NCBI GenBank assembly: GCA_963741055.1
Contig: CAVUGU010000015.1
Coordinates: 174,274-238,273 of the forward strand
Source: Bog-756 sp963741055
GTDB lineage: Bacteria; Actinomycetota; Acidimicrobiia; Acidimicrobiales; RAAP-2
Length of the DNA: 64,000 nt
Reading direction: 5' to 3'
The notes under the pieces were generated by a model. It did no database searches and was not told the origin of the DNA. It worked only from the letters and a program-made list of their open reading frames with translations. Every line of letters begins with the position of its first letter. Position 1 is the first letter of the stretch. The position numbers were made by a program, and so were the translations under genes. Positions 8,699-18,757 of the stretch are shown here, one piece after another.

Positions 8699-10301
8699 TC
8701 ACCACCACTCGTCGCGAGCGACGACGAGACCGCGGTCGGGCGTGAGCATGCTGCCGGCCAAGGTACGGTCGTCGGTGCGCATCCTCCATTGGAGGAGCCG
8801 CTGAGCCGATCGCCAGCCGAGGTCGCCGGCCTCCCCTTGACGAACCAGGTCGTGCAGCTGGTCAGGATCGCGGTAGAGGTCGAAGAGGATCGGGGGCAGC
8901 AAGGCGCCGTCGGCCGCGAACTGGACGTACTTCGTCTCTTCTCCCCTCACGGCGTCGAGCGTGCAGTGGGCCATGGGTATCCCGAGGTAGCGCTCGGCCA
9001 TTTGGTTGGCAGGGTTCGAGAAGGCCCAACTCCAGTGGGCGTCACTGCGCCAATGACCCGGTGTGGCTTCGCCCGAGAGGAACGGCTGGAGCGCAAAGCC
9101 GTCCGCTTGCGACGGCACCTCGATCTCGAGCCAGCGGCAGATGGTCGGGAGCACATCCACCGCCTCGGTGACCGCCTCGACCACACGTCCTCGTCCGGCC
9201 AGTCGACGAAGGATAGGGGTCGCGGACGATCAACGGCACGTGGAACGACTCATCCCAGTAGCCGAGCTTCTCGAACAGCCAGTGATCGCCGCCCATCTCT
9301 CCGTGGTCCGAGGTGAGCACGACGAGGGTCTCGTCGTTCAGCCCCGAGGTCTCGAGATAGCCGAAGAGACGGCCCAGCTGATCGTCGACCTCGCGCTGCG
9401 CCCCGTAGTAGGTGGCACGCATCTGTCGCCGCTCGCGTTCGTCGTCGGGTGCTCCGACGTCCGGCGCGGCGAGCACCGCGACGTTCAGCGGATGGGCGTC
9501 CGCCTCTTCGGCCTTGGTCGGCGCTGCGACGAACGGTGGCAGGTCGTCCGCGCGGTAGAGGTCGTGATAGCCGGCGGGGTTCCTGCGGGGAGGGTGGGGA
9601 CGGATGAACGACGCATGCACGAAGAAGGGCTGCGCCGCTTCGTGCTCGAGCCACTCGATGATCGACTCCACCAGGAAGGCGGTTTCGGAATGCTCGGCGG
9701 CGAACCGGGTCGGTGCCCACGTCGAGCCGTACCGGTCGGCGCGAGGCACCCCCTCCATCGGGCGATAGAGGTCGTGCGGATCGGCCGGCACCTCGTAGCC
9801 CTTCGTCGAGAGCCACCGGCCCCACTCGAGACTGCCCGCCTCGAAGGGATCGTGGACGACGGGCGGAGACCGGGCAGCACTCCCTCGTAGCTGCGGAGCC
9901 GTGGGTCGTCCGACGCGGACGGTGCGCGGGTCGATGCTGGTGTCGGTGTACCCGAACAGCACCGGGTCGTAGCCGGCCTCTCCGGCGAGCAGCGCGACGT
10001 TGGTGAAGCGAGCGTCGAGCGGGGTCCCGTTGTGGAGCGATCGGTTGTGGTGGAGATAGGTCCCCGTATAGAGGCAGGCGCGGGACGGCCCGCACGGCGC
10101 GGCGTTCGCCCAATGGTTGGCGAAGAGCGTGCCGGTGGCGGCCAGCCGGTCGAGCGTGGGCGTCTCGACGACCGGGTGGTCCAACGCGGAGAGGCAGTCC
10201 CCCCGCCACTGGTCGACGGTGACGAAGAGGACGTTGCGGTTCAACGGTGCGATCCCGGTGGTTCGGGCACCGTCGTCGTGCCCGCCGGCGCGCCTGCTCA
10301 A
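8699..10301 (-). CDS. Sulfatase / phosphonate monoester hydrolase family enzyme, frameshifted
   Basis: An alkaline-phosphatase-superfamily hydrolase of about 530 residues. The metal-binding Asp lies in VTVDQWRGD. The formylglycine site appears as CGPSRA in the C-x-P-S-R form. The second metal motif is TSDHGEMGGDH. A frame change near 9200 splits the C-terminal ~160 residues (LDVRGEE-type region through RDEWW). A compensating pair near 9908 and 9865 scrambles about 15 residues; the shifted reading there (DDPRLRSYEGVLPGLRP) fits better. No signal peptide. The TTG start at 10301 lies 4 bp after the YdcF-like stop, so the genes are likely cotranscribed. Substrate unknown. Confidence 0.82.
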
Positions 10302-10305
10302 GGGT

Positions 10306-10953
10306 TCACCCGAGTGACGAATGGATCGAATCGAGGTTCTCGAAGCCGATGATCCGCCCGAGCGCCACTCCGACGGTCTCCTTCGCGTAGTAGGGGAACG
10401 CGGAGATCCCCTTGATCGGCGAGCTCTCGGTCGGGGTCGGCGAGGGACTGAGGCCGACCGAGCTGGCGATGGCCAGACTGCGGGCTTCGTGGAAGGGGTC
10501 GGTGACCACGAGAACGGTCCGGTCGCCGCGCGCCAACAGCGTCGGTGCCGCGTCGGCGAGGTTCTCCCACGAATCGTTCCCTCCTGCCTCGAGGATGTCG
10601 CCGGCCGGGATGCCGGCAGCCTGCAGATACCGCGCAGATGCCTCCGCCTCGGTGAACCGGTCCCCGGGTTGCTTCGCGCCGGTGACCATCACCTCGGACG
10701 CGTAGTGCTCCCGCCAGAGGAGCTCGGCCTGGTCGAGACGAGACGCCAGGTCCGGAGAGGGCGTCCCGTCGTACTGAGCCGCACCCATCACCACGATGGC
10801 GCCGGCCGCATGGGGCTCGTACCGGCGCCCGGTGAGCCACACCTGCACCGCGGTGACGATCAGGTACACCAACACCAGGCCGACCACCACCAGGACGATC
10901 CGGAGCAGGATCCGCAGCACGCGGAGAGAGGCCAGCGTCGCGACGAGAGCCAT
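10306..10953 (-). CDS. YdcF/ElyC-like DUF218 membrane protein
   Basis: 215 residues. One N-terminal transmembrane helix (about residues 12-38) is followed by a DUF218 domain: IVVMGAAQYDG, then ASEVMVTGAKQPGD, GGNDSWENL and VVTDPFHEARS. Proteins of this family (YdcF, SanA, ElyC) are envelope-associated and some affect peptidoglycan or lipid carrier metabolism; the biochemical role here is not shown. It sits between gltX and the sulfatase on the minus strand with tight spacing. Confidence 0.8.
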   Translation of the reverse strand: MALVATLASLRVLRILLRIVLVVVGLVLVYLIVTAVQVWLTGRRYEPHAAGAIVVMGAAQYDGTPSPDLASRLDQAELLWREHYASEVMVTGAKQPGDRFTEAEASARYLQAAGIPAGDILEAGGNDSWENLADAAPTLLARGDRTVLVVTDPFHEARSLAIASSVGLSPSPTPTESSPIKGISAFPYYAKETVGVALGRIIGFENLDSIHSSLG

Positions 10954-11006
10954 CGTTCACTTCGACCACAGGGTCACGTCGGCTTTCGCCCCTTTGCTCC
11001 CCACGC

Positions 11007-12476
11007 TCAACCGAGACGAGCGAGCGCGGACCGCAGCCGGTCGAGTGTGCGTTCCAGCCCGAGGACCTCGAGGGACTCGAAGAGGGGCGGCCCGACGCGA
11101 CGTCCGGTGACGGCCACCCGGATCGGTGCCTGGGCCTTGGCGAGCTTGCGACCCACGCCCTCCGCGATCGCCTCGGTCTCCGCTCGGATGGTGTCGCGGT
11201 TCCAGTCGAAGGCGAGATCGCTGTAGGCGGCGATCGCGTCCCTCAGGATGGCGGGTGCCTGGTCGTCCCCCTCGACCGCTTTGGCCCACGAGTCGGCGTC
11301 GAGCACCGGTTGGTCGAGGAAGAGGAAGTCGACCATCGCGGGAACCTCGTCGAGCATGGCCACTCGCTCCTGCACCAGCGGAGCCATCCGCTCGAACACC
11401 CCCGGATCGAAACGGTCCGGTGGCCATGGCGCCGCCTCGCCGGTGAGCCACGGCTGGCACGCCTTCACGAAGGCCTCGACCGGCATGGCCCGGATGTACT
11501 CGCCGTCGATGTGGGTGAGCTTCGCGACGTCGAAGAAGGCCGGCGCGTGGTTGACGTCCTCGAGGCGGAACCATTCGATCGTCTGGGCCACGGTGAAGAT
11601 CTCCTCGCCGCCGGGCGGTCCCCACCCGAGCAGTGAGAGGTAATTGACGAACGCATCGGGGAGGTAGCCCTGGTCGCGGTAGCTCTCCACCGATACCGGG
11701 TCACGGCGCTTGGAGAGCTTCTGTCGCTTCTCGTTCACCAGCATGGGGAGGTGGGCGAAGATCGGCAGCCGCGACACGGCCAGACCGGCTCGACCGAAAG
11801 TTCCGTCGGTCGTCCAGCCGAGGTCGGAGAGGGCCTCCCACACGAGGATGCCTCTCGGGGTGGTCGGGAGGAGGTCTTCACCCCGGATCACATGGGTGAT
11901 CGCCATGTCGATGTCGTCCACCACGTTGGCGAGGACGAACAGGGGTGCACCGTTGCCCTTGACCGCGACGAAGTCGTCCATCGCGGAGTTCGGGAACTCG
12001 ACCGGTCCCCGGACCAGGTCGTGGACGACGGTCACCCCTTTGTCGGGAGTACGGAACCGGAGTGCGCGACCTTCACCCCGCGGGAGGTGGCGGTCGCGGC
12101 AGTAGCCGTCGTAGCCGGGGGTGAGAATGCCGGCCGCCTTGTTGCGGGCCTCGATCTCTTGGTGGGTGCAGTCGCAGGCGTAGAGACGGCCCGCGTCCCA
12201 GAGGGCATCGATCGCCTGGTGGTAGCGGTCGGTGCGCTCCGATTGACGGTAGGGCCCCTCGTCGGGGTCCATGGAGAGCCAGTGGAGGGCCGCGATGATG
12301 CCCTCCACCCACTCCTCGCGGTTGCGCTCCGCGTCGGTGTCCTCGATCCGCAGGACGAAGACCCCACCGGACTGACGCGCCACCAACCAGTTGAACAGCG
12401 CAGTGCGTGCGCTGCCGACGTGGAAGAAGCCGGTGGGCGACGGTGCGAAGCGAACCCTCGTGACGTCGCCGGCCAC
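11007..12476 (-). CDS. gltX: Glutamyl-tRNA synthetase
   Basis: 489 residues, the usual bacterial length. The class I HIGH-like motif is in FAPSPTGFFHVGSARTAL and the KMSKS-like motif is KLSKRRDP. Zinc-region cysteines occur in YACDCTH...YCRD. It charges tRNA-Glu; in actinobacteria, which generally lack GlnRS, the enzyme is normally non-discriminating and Gln-tRNA is made by GatCAB (general knowledge, not seen here). The GTG start is seven bases after the ferredoxin stop. tRNA-Glu and tRNA-Gln lie about 3.5 kb away on the same strand. Confidence 0.96.
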   Translation of the reverse strand: MAGDVTRVRFAPSPTGFFHVGSARTALFNWLVARQSGGVFVLRIEDTDAERNREEWVEGIIAALHWLSMDPDEGPYRQSERTDRYHQAIDALWDAGRLYACDCTHQEIEARNKAAGILTPGYDGYCRDRHLPRGEGRALRFRTPDKGVTVVHDLVRGPVEFPNSAMDDFVAVKGNGAPLFVLANVVDDIDMAITHVIRGEDLLPTTPRGILVWEALSDLGWTTDGTFGRAGLAVSRLPIFAHLPMLVNEKRQKLSKRRDPVSVESYRDQGYLPDAFVNYLSLLGWGPPGGEEIFTVAQTIEWFRLEDVNHAPAFFDVAKLTHIDGEYIRAMPVEAFVKACQPWLTGEAAPWPPDRFDPGVFERMAPLVQERVAMLDEVPAMVDFLFLDQPVLDADSWAKAVEGDDQAPAILRDAIAAYSDLAFDWNRDTIRAETEAIAEGVGRKLAKAQAPIRVAVTGRRVGPPLFESLEVLGLERTLDRLRSALARLG

Positions 12477-12483
12477 CTCGCGG

Positions 12484-12681
12484 CTAGTCGTCTTCGACCA
12501 GGGTGATCGAACCGGTCGGACAGCCGTTGGCAGCTTGGCGGGCCTTCTCCCACAACTCCGGGTCGGGATGGTCGTTCAGGACGTAGAGGAACCCGTCGTC
12601 TCGAACCTCGAAGAGCTCGGGCGCGATCCCCATGCACACCGCGTTGCTGGCGCACTCGTCGAAGTCAACGACAATTTTCAT
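12484..12681 (-). CDS. [3Fe-4S]-type ferredoxin
   Basis: 65 residues. The cluster ligands are Cys in DECASNAVC (C-x5-C) and Cys in NGCPTGS near the C-terminus. The third position of the usual 4-Cys set is missing, the pattern of single-cluster [3Fe-4S] or [4Fe-4S] ferredoxins that feed cytochrome P450s. No P450 is in the window. Its start lies inside the end of the upstream HhH-like gene. Confidence 0.88.
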   Translation of the reverse strand: MKIVVDFDECASNAVCMGIAPELFEVRDDGFLYVLNDHPDPELWEKARQAANGCPTGSITLVEDD

Positions 12682-13550
12682 CTGCAGCCTCCCGAGCTCC
12701 TGGTGGACCGCGCCCAGTGTACCGATCGGGGCGGCGGTGACTCGTCGTACCTTCGGACGTGTTCACCGCCGCGGGCTCAACGGCGTCGCCTGGCTGAGTC
12801 GCCGGGAGTCCTTCGGGGGTCGGCGGGCCGTTCCGGCCTTCGGGATCGAGCGCCGGCTCCGCGGCTTCGAGGGCGACGCACGCTCGGCATCCGGGGCAGT
12901 CGGCCATCCGGCGGTGGGCGTGCGCGAGCCGGACCAGAGCGGACTCGAGATCGCGGACGTCGCATCCCGCCAGCTCGGCAAGGTGGGTGATGCGTGCGAG
13001 CTCGCCCTTCGTGCCGGGCGCGATCAGACCCAGGTGGCGTGCCGCTTCCGCCGCCCGCAGCGTCGAGGGGCGGTTGCGCCCCCGGCCAGACGCCGCGCAG
13101 CTCGCGGAGGAAGAGGCCGACGGTGACCGCGCCCCATCCCGGCAACTCACCCAGGGCACCCTCGAGCTCACCGGGATCGGTGTATCGGCGTCCGAACTCG
13201 GCGACCGTACCGTCGTAGCGCTCGGTCACCACCTTTGCCAGATCCTCGAGACGGGTCGCGGTGCGGAAGTCGTACCGGGCATAGCCGCCCGCGTCGAGGA
13301 TCACGATCAGGTCGTCTCGGGAGAACTTGTCCGCATCGGCGATGCGCCGGATGCCGGCTCGTTCCAGCTCGTGGAAGGTCCGCGCCGCGATCTGTGCCGA
13401 GATGCGGGCGCCGAAGAGGGTGGCGGCCAGGAACCACCGCTCGACCTCCTCGTCGTCTGCGTCCAGGTCGATGCCCAGCTCCGTCGAGTACCGGCCGCCC
13501 AGTTGCTCGACCACGGACGCCGCGATCGCCGCAGCGTTCGTGCTACTCAT
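12665..13550 (-). CDS. HhH-GPD-like protein with C-terminal Cys motif, frameshifted
   Basis: The N-terminal ~155 residues (13550 to about 13085) are helical and include GELPGWGAVTVGLFLREL, a pattern like the helix-hairpin-helix of base-excision DNA glycosylases. After a frame change near 13085 the other frame continues with TLRAAEAARHLGL and ends with a DCPGCRACVA motif that could bind a metal or cluster. The usual catalytic Lys/Asp of HhH-GPD glycosylases cannot be assigned confidently. The last ~40 residues may not be real, and they overlap the ferredoxin start by 17 bp. DNA-repair function is a weak inference. Confidence 0.55.
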
Positions 13551-13641
13551 TCACCTTTTTCGGTGCCCATTCGACCACCCCGCAAACCACGGTATCGAGG
13601 TCCGCGTCGAGCGTCGACCGTCGCGAGGAGTTGGTCGGTGA

Positions 13642-14796
13642 TCAGGGTTTCTCGCTGCCGACCACCCACATGGCGAAGAACTGCGAGCCGCCGCCGTAGG
13701 CCTGGCCGAGGGCGAGAGATGCGCCGTCGACCTGGTGCTCGCCGGCCTGCCCCCGCACCTGCATGGCGACCTCGAGGAACCGGAGCATCCCCGACGCGCC
13801 GATCGGGTTGGACGAGAGCACGCCACCCGAGGTGTTCCAAGGGATGTCGCCGTCGAAGGCGGTCGCACCCGACTCGGTGAGCTTCCAACCGTCACCGAGC
13901 TCGCAGAAGCCCAGGTTCTCGAGCCACATCGGTTCGTACCAGCTGAAGGGCACGTAGACCTCGGCGACGTCGAACTGACCGCGGGGATCGGTCACCCCCG
14001 CCTGCCGGTAGACGTCGGCGGAGCAGTCGCGGCCCGCCCGCGGGTTCACCTGGTCGCGACCGGCGAACATGGTGGGCTCGGAGCGCATGGCCATCCCGTG
14101 GATCCACGCGGGCGGGTACGTGCCCGAGAGCGTGGACTCCGACGAGAGGACCATCGCCGCCGCTCCGTCCGAGGAGGGGCAGGACTCGAGGTAGCGGAGC
14201 GGCTCCCACAGCATCATCGAATCCTCGACCATCTTCATGTCGATGTCGGGGATGTGGAGGTGTGCGTACGGATTGCGCATCGCGTTCTGGCGGTCCTTGA
14301 CCGCGACCATCCGGCCGATGTGGTCGGGCGCGCCCGAACGCCGCATGTACGCGCGGATGTGCGGTGCGAAGTACCCACCGGCACCCGCGAGCAGCGGGGC
14401 TGCAAACGGCTGCGGCACCGAGAGCGCCCACATCGCGTCCGAGTCGGACTGCTTCTCGAAGGCCACCGTCAGCACCCGGCGGTGGGTGCCCGAGGTGATG
14501 AGGTGTGCCGCGACGAGGGCGGTCGACCCGCCGACGGAGCCGGCGGTGTGCACCCGGATCATCGGCTTACCGACCGCACCGAGTGCGGGAGCCAGGTAGA
14601 GCTCGGGCATCATCACGCCCTCGAACATGTCGGGCGCCTTGCCGATCACCACCGCGTCGATGTCGCCCCAGCCGAGGTCGGCGTCCTCGAGGGCCATCTT
14701 GGCCGCCTCGCGCACCATGCCGGCGATGGAGACGTCGTCCCGCTTCGCCTTGTGATGGGTCTGGCCCACCCCGACGATCGCGCAGCGCTCCATCAC
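13642..14796 (-). CDS. SCP-x-type thiolase-fold protein (Ltp2-like)
   Basis: 384 residues of thiolase fold (VGVGQTHH, DAVVIGKAPD, SSNPIGASG). The nucleophilic Cys loop of true thiolases is replaced by HTAGSVGGST, so thiolytic chemistry is unlikely. In steroid degraders such Cys-less relatives (Ltp2) form aldolases with a DUF35 partner and split side-chain acyl-CoA adducts. This is the last gene of a four-gene operon, its ATG overlapping the upstream stop by four bases (ATGA). A role in sterol or branched-lipid side-chain degradation is inferred from family and neighbours. Confidence 0.85.
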   Translation of the reverse strand: MMERCAIVGVGQTHHKAKRDDVSIAGMVREAAKMALEDADLGWGDIDAVVIGKAPDMFEGVMMPELYLAPALGAVGKPMIRVHTAGSVGGSTALVAAHLITSGTHRRVLTVAFEKQSDSDAMWALSVPQPFAAPLLAGAGGYFAPHIRAYMRRSGAPDHIGRMVAVKDRQNAMRNPYAHLHIPDIDMKMVEDSMMLWEPLRYLESCPSSDGAAAMVLSSESTLSGTYPPAWIHGMAMRSEPTMFAGRDQVNPRAGRDCSADVYRQAGVTDPRGQFDVAEVYVPFSWYEPMWLENLGFCELGDGWKLTESGATAFDGDIPWNTSGGVLSSNPIGASGMLRFLEVAMQVRGQAGEHQVDGASLALGQAYGGGSQFFAMWVVGSEKP

Positions 14797-15929
14797 TCAC
14801 CCTCCAGGACGCAGACCAGATTCTGTTGGAGACAGGGGCCCGAGGTCGCGTGGGCTACCGCTCGATTCGCTTCGCCCGAGGCGATCCGCGCGGCCGCCTC
14901 CCCGATGCGGATGAGCCCGGCGGACATGATCGGGTTGGCCGCCAGCGGTCCGCCCGAGGGGTTGATCCTCACTGCACCGTCCGCACCCCGGCCTGGCGCG
15001 CCGCCGAGCCCGATGGCGTCTTTGACGATGATCTCCTGATGGGCGAAGGGGGTGTGCAGCTCGGCGACGTCGACCGGACCCTCGCCAACTCCGGCCTCCG
15101 CGGCGGCCCGAGCGATCGACGGCGAGGTGCTGAGATCACGTGCCCCGAGGGAGTGGGTCTCCATGCGATGGTCGATGCCGGTGATCCAGACCGGGCGCTC
15201 CGACCACTGGCGGGCCTTGTCGTCGGCGGCCAGGACGATCGCCGCCGCGCCGTCGGTGATCGGCGGCAACGTGTGCTGGCGGAGCGGCGAGACGACGTAC
15301 TCCTCGGCGAGAAGGTTCTCGGGAGGGACGTCCTTCGCGACCTGCGCGTTCGGATTCGACAGCGCGTCCTTCCGACTGCGGGCGGCGATGGCCGCGAAGT
15401 CGGCCTCGGTCGCCTTGCCGGCGTCGAGGAGGGCTCGCGCCTGCAGCGCGGCGAGGCTCACCGGATCCGGCCAGAGCGGCGCGAGGTAGTAGGGGTCGAG
15501 CTGCAGGCTCAGGATCTCGTTCAAGTTCCCCGGCGAGGAGCGACCGAAGGAGTAGACGAGCGCGGCGTCGATCTCGCCCTCCTGGAGGAGCACCCAGGCC
15601 TCGTAGAGCGCCCACGCCCCGTCCATCTCCACGTGGCTCTCGGCCCGTGGCGGCCAGACGCCGACCGCGTCGAGGGCGGTCACGAAGCTGAACGGGCCGC
15701 CGACCAGGTAGTCGGTCGAACCCGAGCAGATGAAGCCGACGTCGTCCTTGGTGATCCCGATGTTGCCGAAGACGTCGGCGATCACCGGCATGAGCATCTC
15801 GACCTCGTTGTGCTCGGCGTCGCGGCGGCGGTTCTTCGCCTGCGCGAACGACGCGATCGAGACCGGCCGGACCGCCCGTCTGCCGGCCCCGGCGGGCGAA
15901 GACGTGGACGCAGGAGCCGAGGCGCTCAC
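14793..15929 (-). CDS. SCP-x-type thiolase-fold protein
   Basis: About 378 residues of thiolase fold: FICSGSTDYLVGG near residue 65, a TDGAAAIVLAAD core, and INPSGGPLAANPIMSAG near the C-terminus. The canonical active Cys loop reads SHVEMDGAWALY, so it too lacks the thiolase nucleophile. The GTG at 15929 overlaps the preceding DUF35 stop (GTGA) and has an AAGGAG ribosome site seven bases upstream, which fixes the start. With the downstream thiolase and two DUF35 proteins it probably forms a hetero-oligomeric acyl-CoA lyase. Confidence 0.85.
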   Translation of the reverse strand: MSASAPASTSSPAGAGRRAVRPVSIASFAQAKNRRRDAEHNEVEMLMPVIADVFGNIGITKDDVGFICSGSTDYLVGGPFSFVTALDAVGVWPPRAESHVEMDGAWALYEAWVLLQEGEIDAALVYSFGRSSPGNLNEILSLQLDPYYLAPLWPDPVSLAALQARALLDAGKATEADFAAIAARSRKDALSNPNAQVAKDVPPENLLAEEYVVSPLRQHTLPPITDGAAAIVLAADDKARQWSERPVWITGIDHRMETHSLGARDLSTSPSIARAAAEAGVGEGPVDVAELHTPFAHQEIIVKDAIGLGGAPGRGADGAVRINPSGGPLAANPIMSAGLIRIGEAAARIASGEANRAVAHATSGPCLQQNLVCVLEGE

Positions 15930-16468
15930 AGGTACTCCTTGTAGGTCTCGTAGTCGGCGTCGGGCTCTCCGTTCGGCCGGAAGTACTTGACCGATGCAAG
16001 GGAGGGAGTCAGTTCGGCGGGATCGACCCACACCGCCTCGACCCGCATCCCCATCCGGATCTGGTCGGCGGGGATCTCCTGGATGAGGCCCATGAACGAG
16101 AGGTTGGCGCCGTCGAGCAGCACCTGAGCGCAGATGTAGGGGATCTCGATCGACTGGCCGGCGAAGGGGACGTTCACCACGCAGTAGGTGGTCACCGTCC
16201 CCGAGTTGGACAGCTCGACGTCCTCGGTGGTCGGCACGCCGTCGGTCGGGCAGGAGCCCCGCGAGGGAACGTAGACCTTTCCGCACTTGGGGCAACGCTG
16301 TCCCATGAACTTGCCCGCTTCGAGCCCGCGCAGGAAATGAGACTGCGCCACACCAGGGGTGAACTCGAAGTCGAGTCGAATCGGTGTGGCGAGGGTGGTC
16401 ACCGGTCCGCTGTCGCCGTCGGAGCCTTCGCTCCCGCCGCTGGTGGCGTTGTGCGAGGTGTCGCTCAT
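15926..16468 (-). CDS. DUF35 OB-fold protein with zinc ribbon
   Basis: 180 residues. A rubredoxin-like zinc ribbon (CPKCGKVYVPSRGSCP, near residues 59-74) is followed by an OB-fold acyl-CoA-binding domain (GTVTTYCVVNVPFAG...). Such proteins partner SCP-x thiolases and MaoC-type hydratases. The ATG overlaps the stop of the upstream OB-fold gene (ATGA). An acidic disordered segment precedes the ribbon. Confidence 0.86.
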   Translation of the reverse strand: MSDTSHNATSGGSEGSDGDSGPVTTLATPIRLDFEFTPGVAQSHFLRGLEAGKFMGQRCPKCGKVYVPSRGSCPTDGVPTTEDVELSNSGTVTTYCVVNVPFAGQSIEIPYICAQVLLDGANLSFMGLIQEIPADQIRMGMRVEAVWVDPAELTPSLASVKYFRPNGEPDADYETYKEYL

Positions 16469-16930
16469 CGTGCAGCCGATCCTTTCTCGGGCACGAACGC
16501 CTCGATGTCGGCCATCGCGCCGATCCGCTCGGCCGTCGGCCGGAAGCGCACCGTGACCCGGTCACCGGTCGCGAGTGCGTCGGGAGCTCCCGAGTCGACG
16601 ACGTGGAGCATCGCGGTGTCCGCGCCGTCGAGGCGGATCAGCGCCCACGCGAAGGGCCGCGAAAGGGGGTGCTTCGGCGAGAGGATGGGAGACCCACGCC
16701 CACGACTCGACGACACCCCCAGGACCCACTTCGACCATCTCGCCGGTGTCGTCGCCGGTGGCGGGGTCGTACTCGGTCGGCGGGACGATGACCACGCCGT
16801 TCGACCCCTTCACGCCGAGCAGCGTCCCGTCACGGAGCCCGGTGAGGAAGGCACCGATGACCGGGCCGACCGAGCGCGAGTAGGGGTACTCGAGCCGGTG
16901 ACTCGCGTGCAGCGCTTCGCGTGATGGCAT
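16465..16930 (-). CDS. DUF35-like OB-fold protein lacking zinc cysteines, frameshifted
   Basis: The first gene of the operon. The N-terminal part (RSVGPVIGAFLTGL...TLLGVKGSNGVVIVPPTEYD) aligns in layout with a DUF35 protein, but the position of the zinc ribbon has no Cys. A frame change at about 16690 separates the OB-fold part (PFAWALIRLDGADTAML...GDRVTVRF). Joined it has about 154 residues. It may be the structural half of a paired DUF35 complex. Promoter not identified; the divergent sulfatase starts 143 bp away. Confidence 0.7.
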
Positions 16931-17073
16931 CGCGGACCTCCCCCGGTTTCCTCGGCCGGTCTCGACGAGTGACGGCGCCTGGCCGGGCCTCGCCGAAAAA
17001 GTAGAACAGATTTCACTTTAGGCGCCACCCCCGGTTCGGGCGGCCGGTGGGGGCGGCGCTACCGTGGCGAGCC

Positions 17074-18665
17074 ATGGCCGCACCGTCGAACCCGCGCCCC
17101 AACATTCTGCTCCTCGTCTCCGACCAGGAGCGCCAGCGGTCGTGGCTCCCCGAGGGCGTCTCGCTCCCCTGGCGCGACCGGCTGCGCGCCGAGGGCCTGG
17201 AGTTCACCGACTACTTCACTCACTCGAGCCCCTGCTCACCGAGCCGGGCCAGCCTCTTCACCGGGCGCTACCTCGAGGGACACGGAGTCCGCGACAACGT
17301 GATCATGCCCGAGCACGTCGAGCTCCCGGCTTCGACGCCGACCCTCGGTTCCCTGCTGGAGGAAGCCGGCTACCGCTCCTCCTACATCGGCAAGTGGCAC
17401 CTCTCGCACTCGCCCACCCCGGACATGGAGGCCTACGGCTTCGCCGATTGGGACGGCAACGACCGCCACTTCATGGGCTGGGCGGGAACGGGCGTCCACT
17501 TCGACCCGATCATCGCCACCAACGCAGCCCACTGGATCAAGGCGAACGCGCAGCGGAGACGGAGCGGCGAGCGGTAACGGGGCCGTGGCCGGTGTCGGGG
17601 CTGGCTCGGTGCAGGGTGACCGGAAGCCGTGGTTCCTCACGGTCGCGCTGGTCAACCCCCACGACGTGATGTGGTTCCCGGTCGACCAACCCGGCTACCG
17701 CGAACGCCACCCGGACGAGGTCGGCGCGCATCCGTCAGGTGCTCGAGTCGGCGGCCTGGAAGGACGACGACCCGCTCCCCGTCTACACCGATCCTTATCC
17801 CGAGGTGTGCGACCGGCTCCCGGCCAACTTCGACGACGACCTCTTCACCAAGCCCGAGGCCCATCGGCAGTGGCGCTTCGACCAGCAGCACGGGCTGTGG
17901 GGCTACATCGACCCCGACGACAAGGCGGCCTGGCTCCGGCACCTCGACTACTACGTGCACCTCCACCAGCTGGCCGACCGCAATCTCGGGACCGTGCTCG
18001 CGGCGCTCGAAGTCGCCGGCGCCTGGGACGACACGATCGTCCTCTTCACCTCCGACCACGGCGACATGTGCGGCTCGCACGGGCTGCGCTCGAAAGGACC
18101 CTTCGTCTACGACGAGATCATGCGGGTGCCGCTCTACGCGAAGGTCCCGGGCATCACCTCCCGTGGCACCGCCACCTCGGCGCTCGGATCACACGTCGAC
18201 CTCGCGGCGACCATCTGCGCGCTCGCCGGGGTAGACCCGACGCGGGTCGGCGCGACCGTGCAGGGCACCGACCTCTCGCCGGTGCTGGGCGATCCCTCCG
18301 CCCGGGTCCGCGACCACATCCTCTTCGCCCAGGACTCGGCCCAGACCAACGAGCTCAACAAGGTCCGCTACGCCCTGCGCGGCTTCTACGACGGCCAGAC
18401 GAAGTACGCGCGCTACTACGGGGTTGGCGGAGGGAAGCCGTCGACGGGGCTGTGGGGAAAATCACCGGGGACGAAGCTCTTCGACACGGACTGCGCGTTC
18501 GACGACAACGACCACGAGTGGTACGACCACGACCGCGATCCCCTCGAGCTGGTCAACTTGGCGAACGACCGGACGCGCCGAACCGAGCTCCGCGAGATCT
18601 ACGAACGGATGCGCGGGTACGAGGCCGCGTCGTTCGTCGAGTTCCCTGTCGCCGAGCCCGTCTGA
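17074..18665 (+). CDS. Sulfatase family hydrolase, frameshifted
   Basis: The N-terminal segment starts ATG 17074 with the first metal motif NILLLVSDQE and the formylglycine motif in SPCSPSRASLF, followed by YIGKWHL. Frame changes near 17570 and 17735 break it; the intact C-terminal part has the second metal motif FTSDHGDMCGSHGL and ends VAEPV at 18665. Combined length about 530 residues. These enzymes hydrolyse sulfate (or phosphate) esters, with Cys converted to formylglycine. It is not closely similar to the first sulfatase. Substrate unknown; the lipid operon lies divergently upstream. Confidence 0.8.
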
Positions 18666-18757
18666 GCGAGGGCTTCTCGCAGTTCGTCACCCTACGGGGG
18701 CGGTGTGACGGTCGGGCACGGCACTCCGACCTGAGCCAGTAGGAAGGTCGGCCCCGG

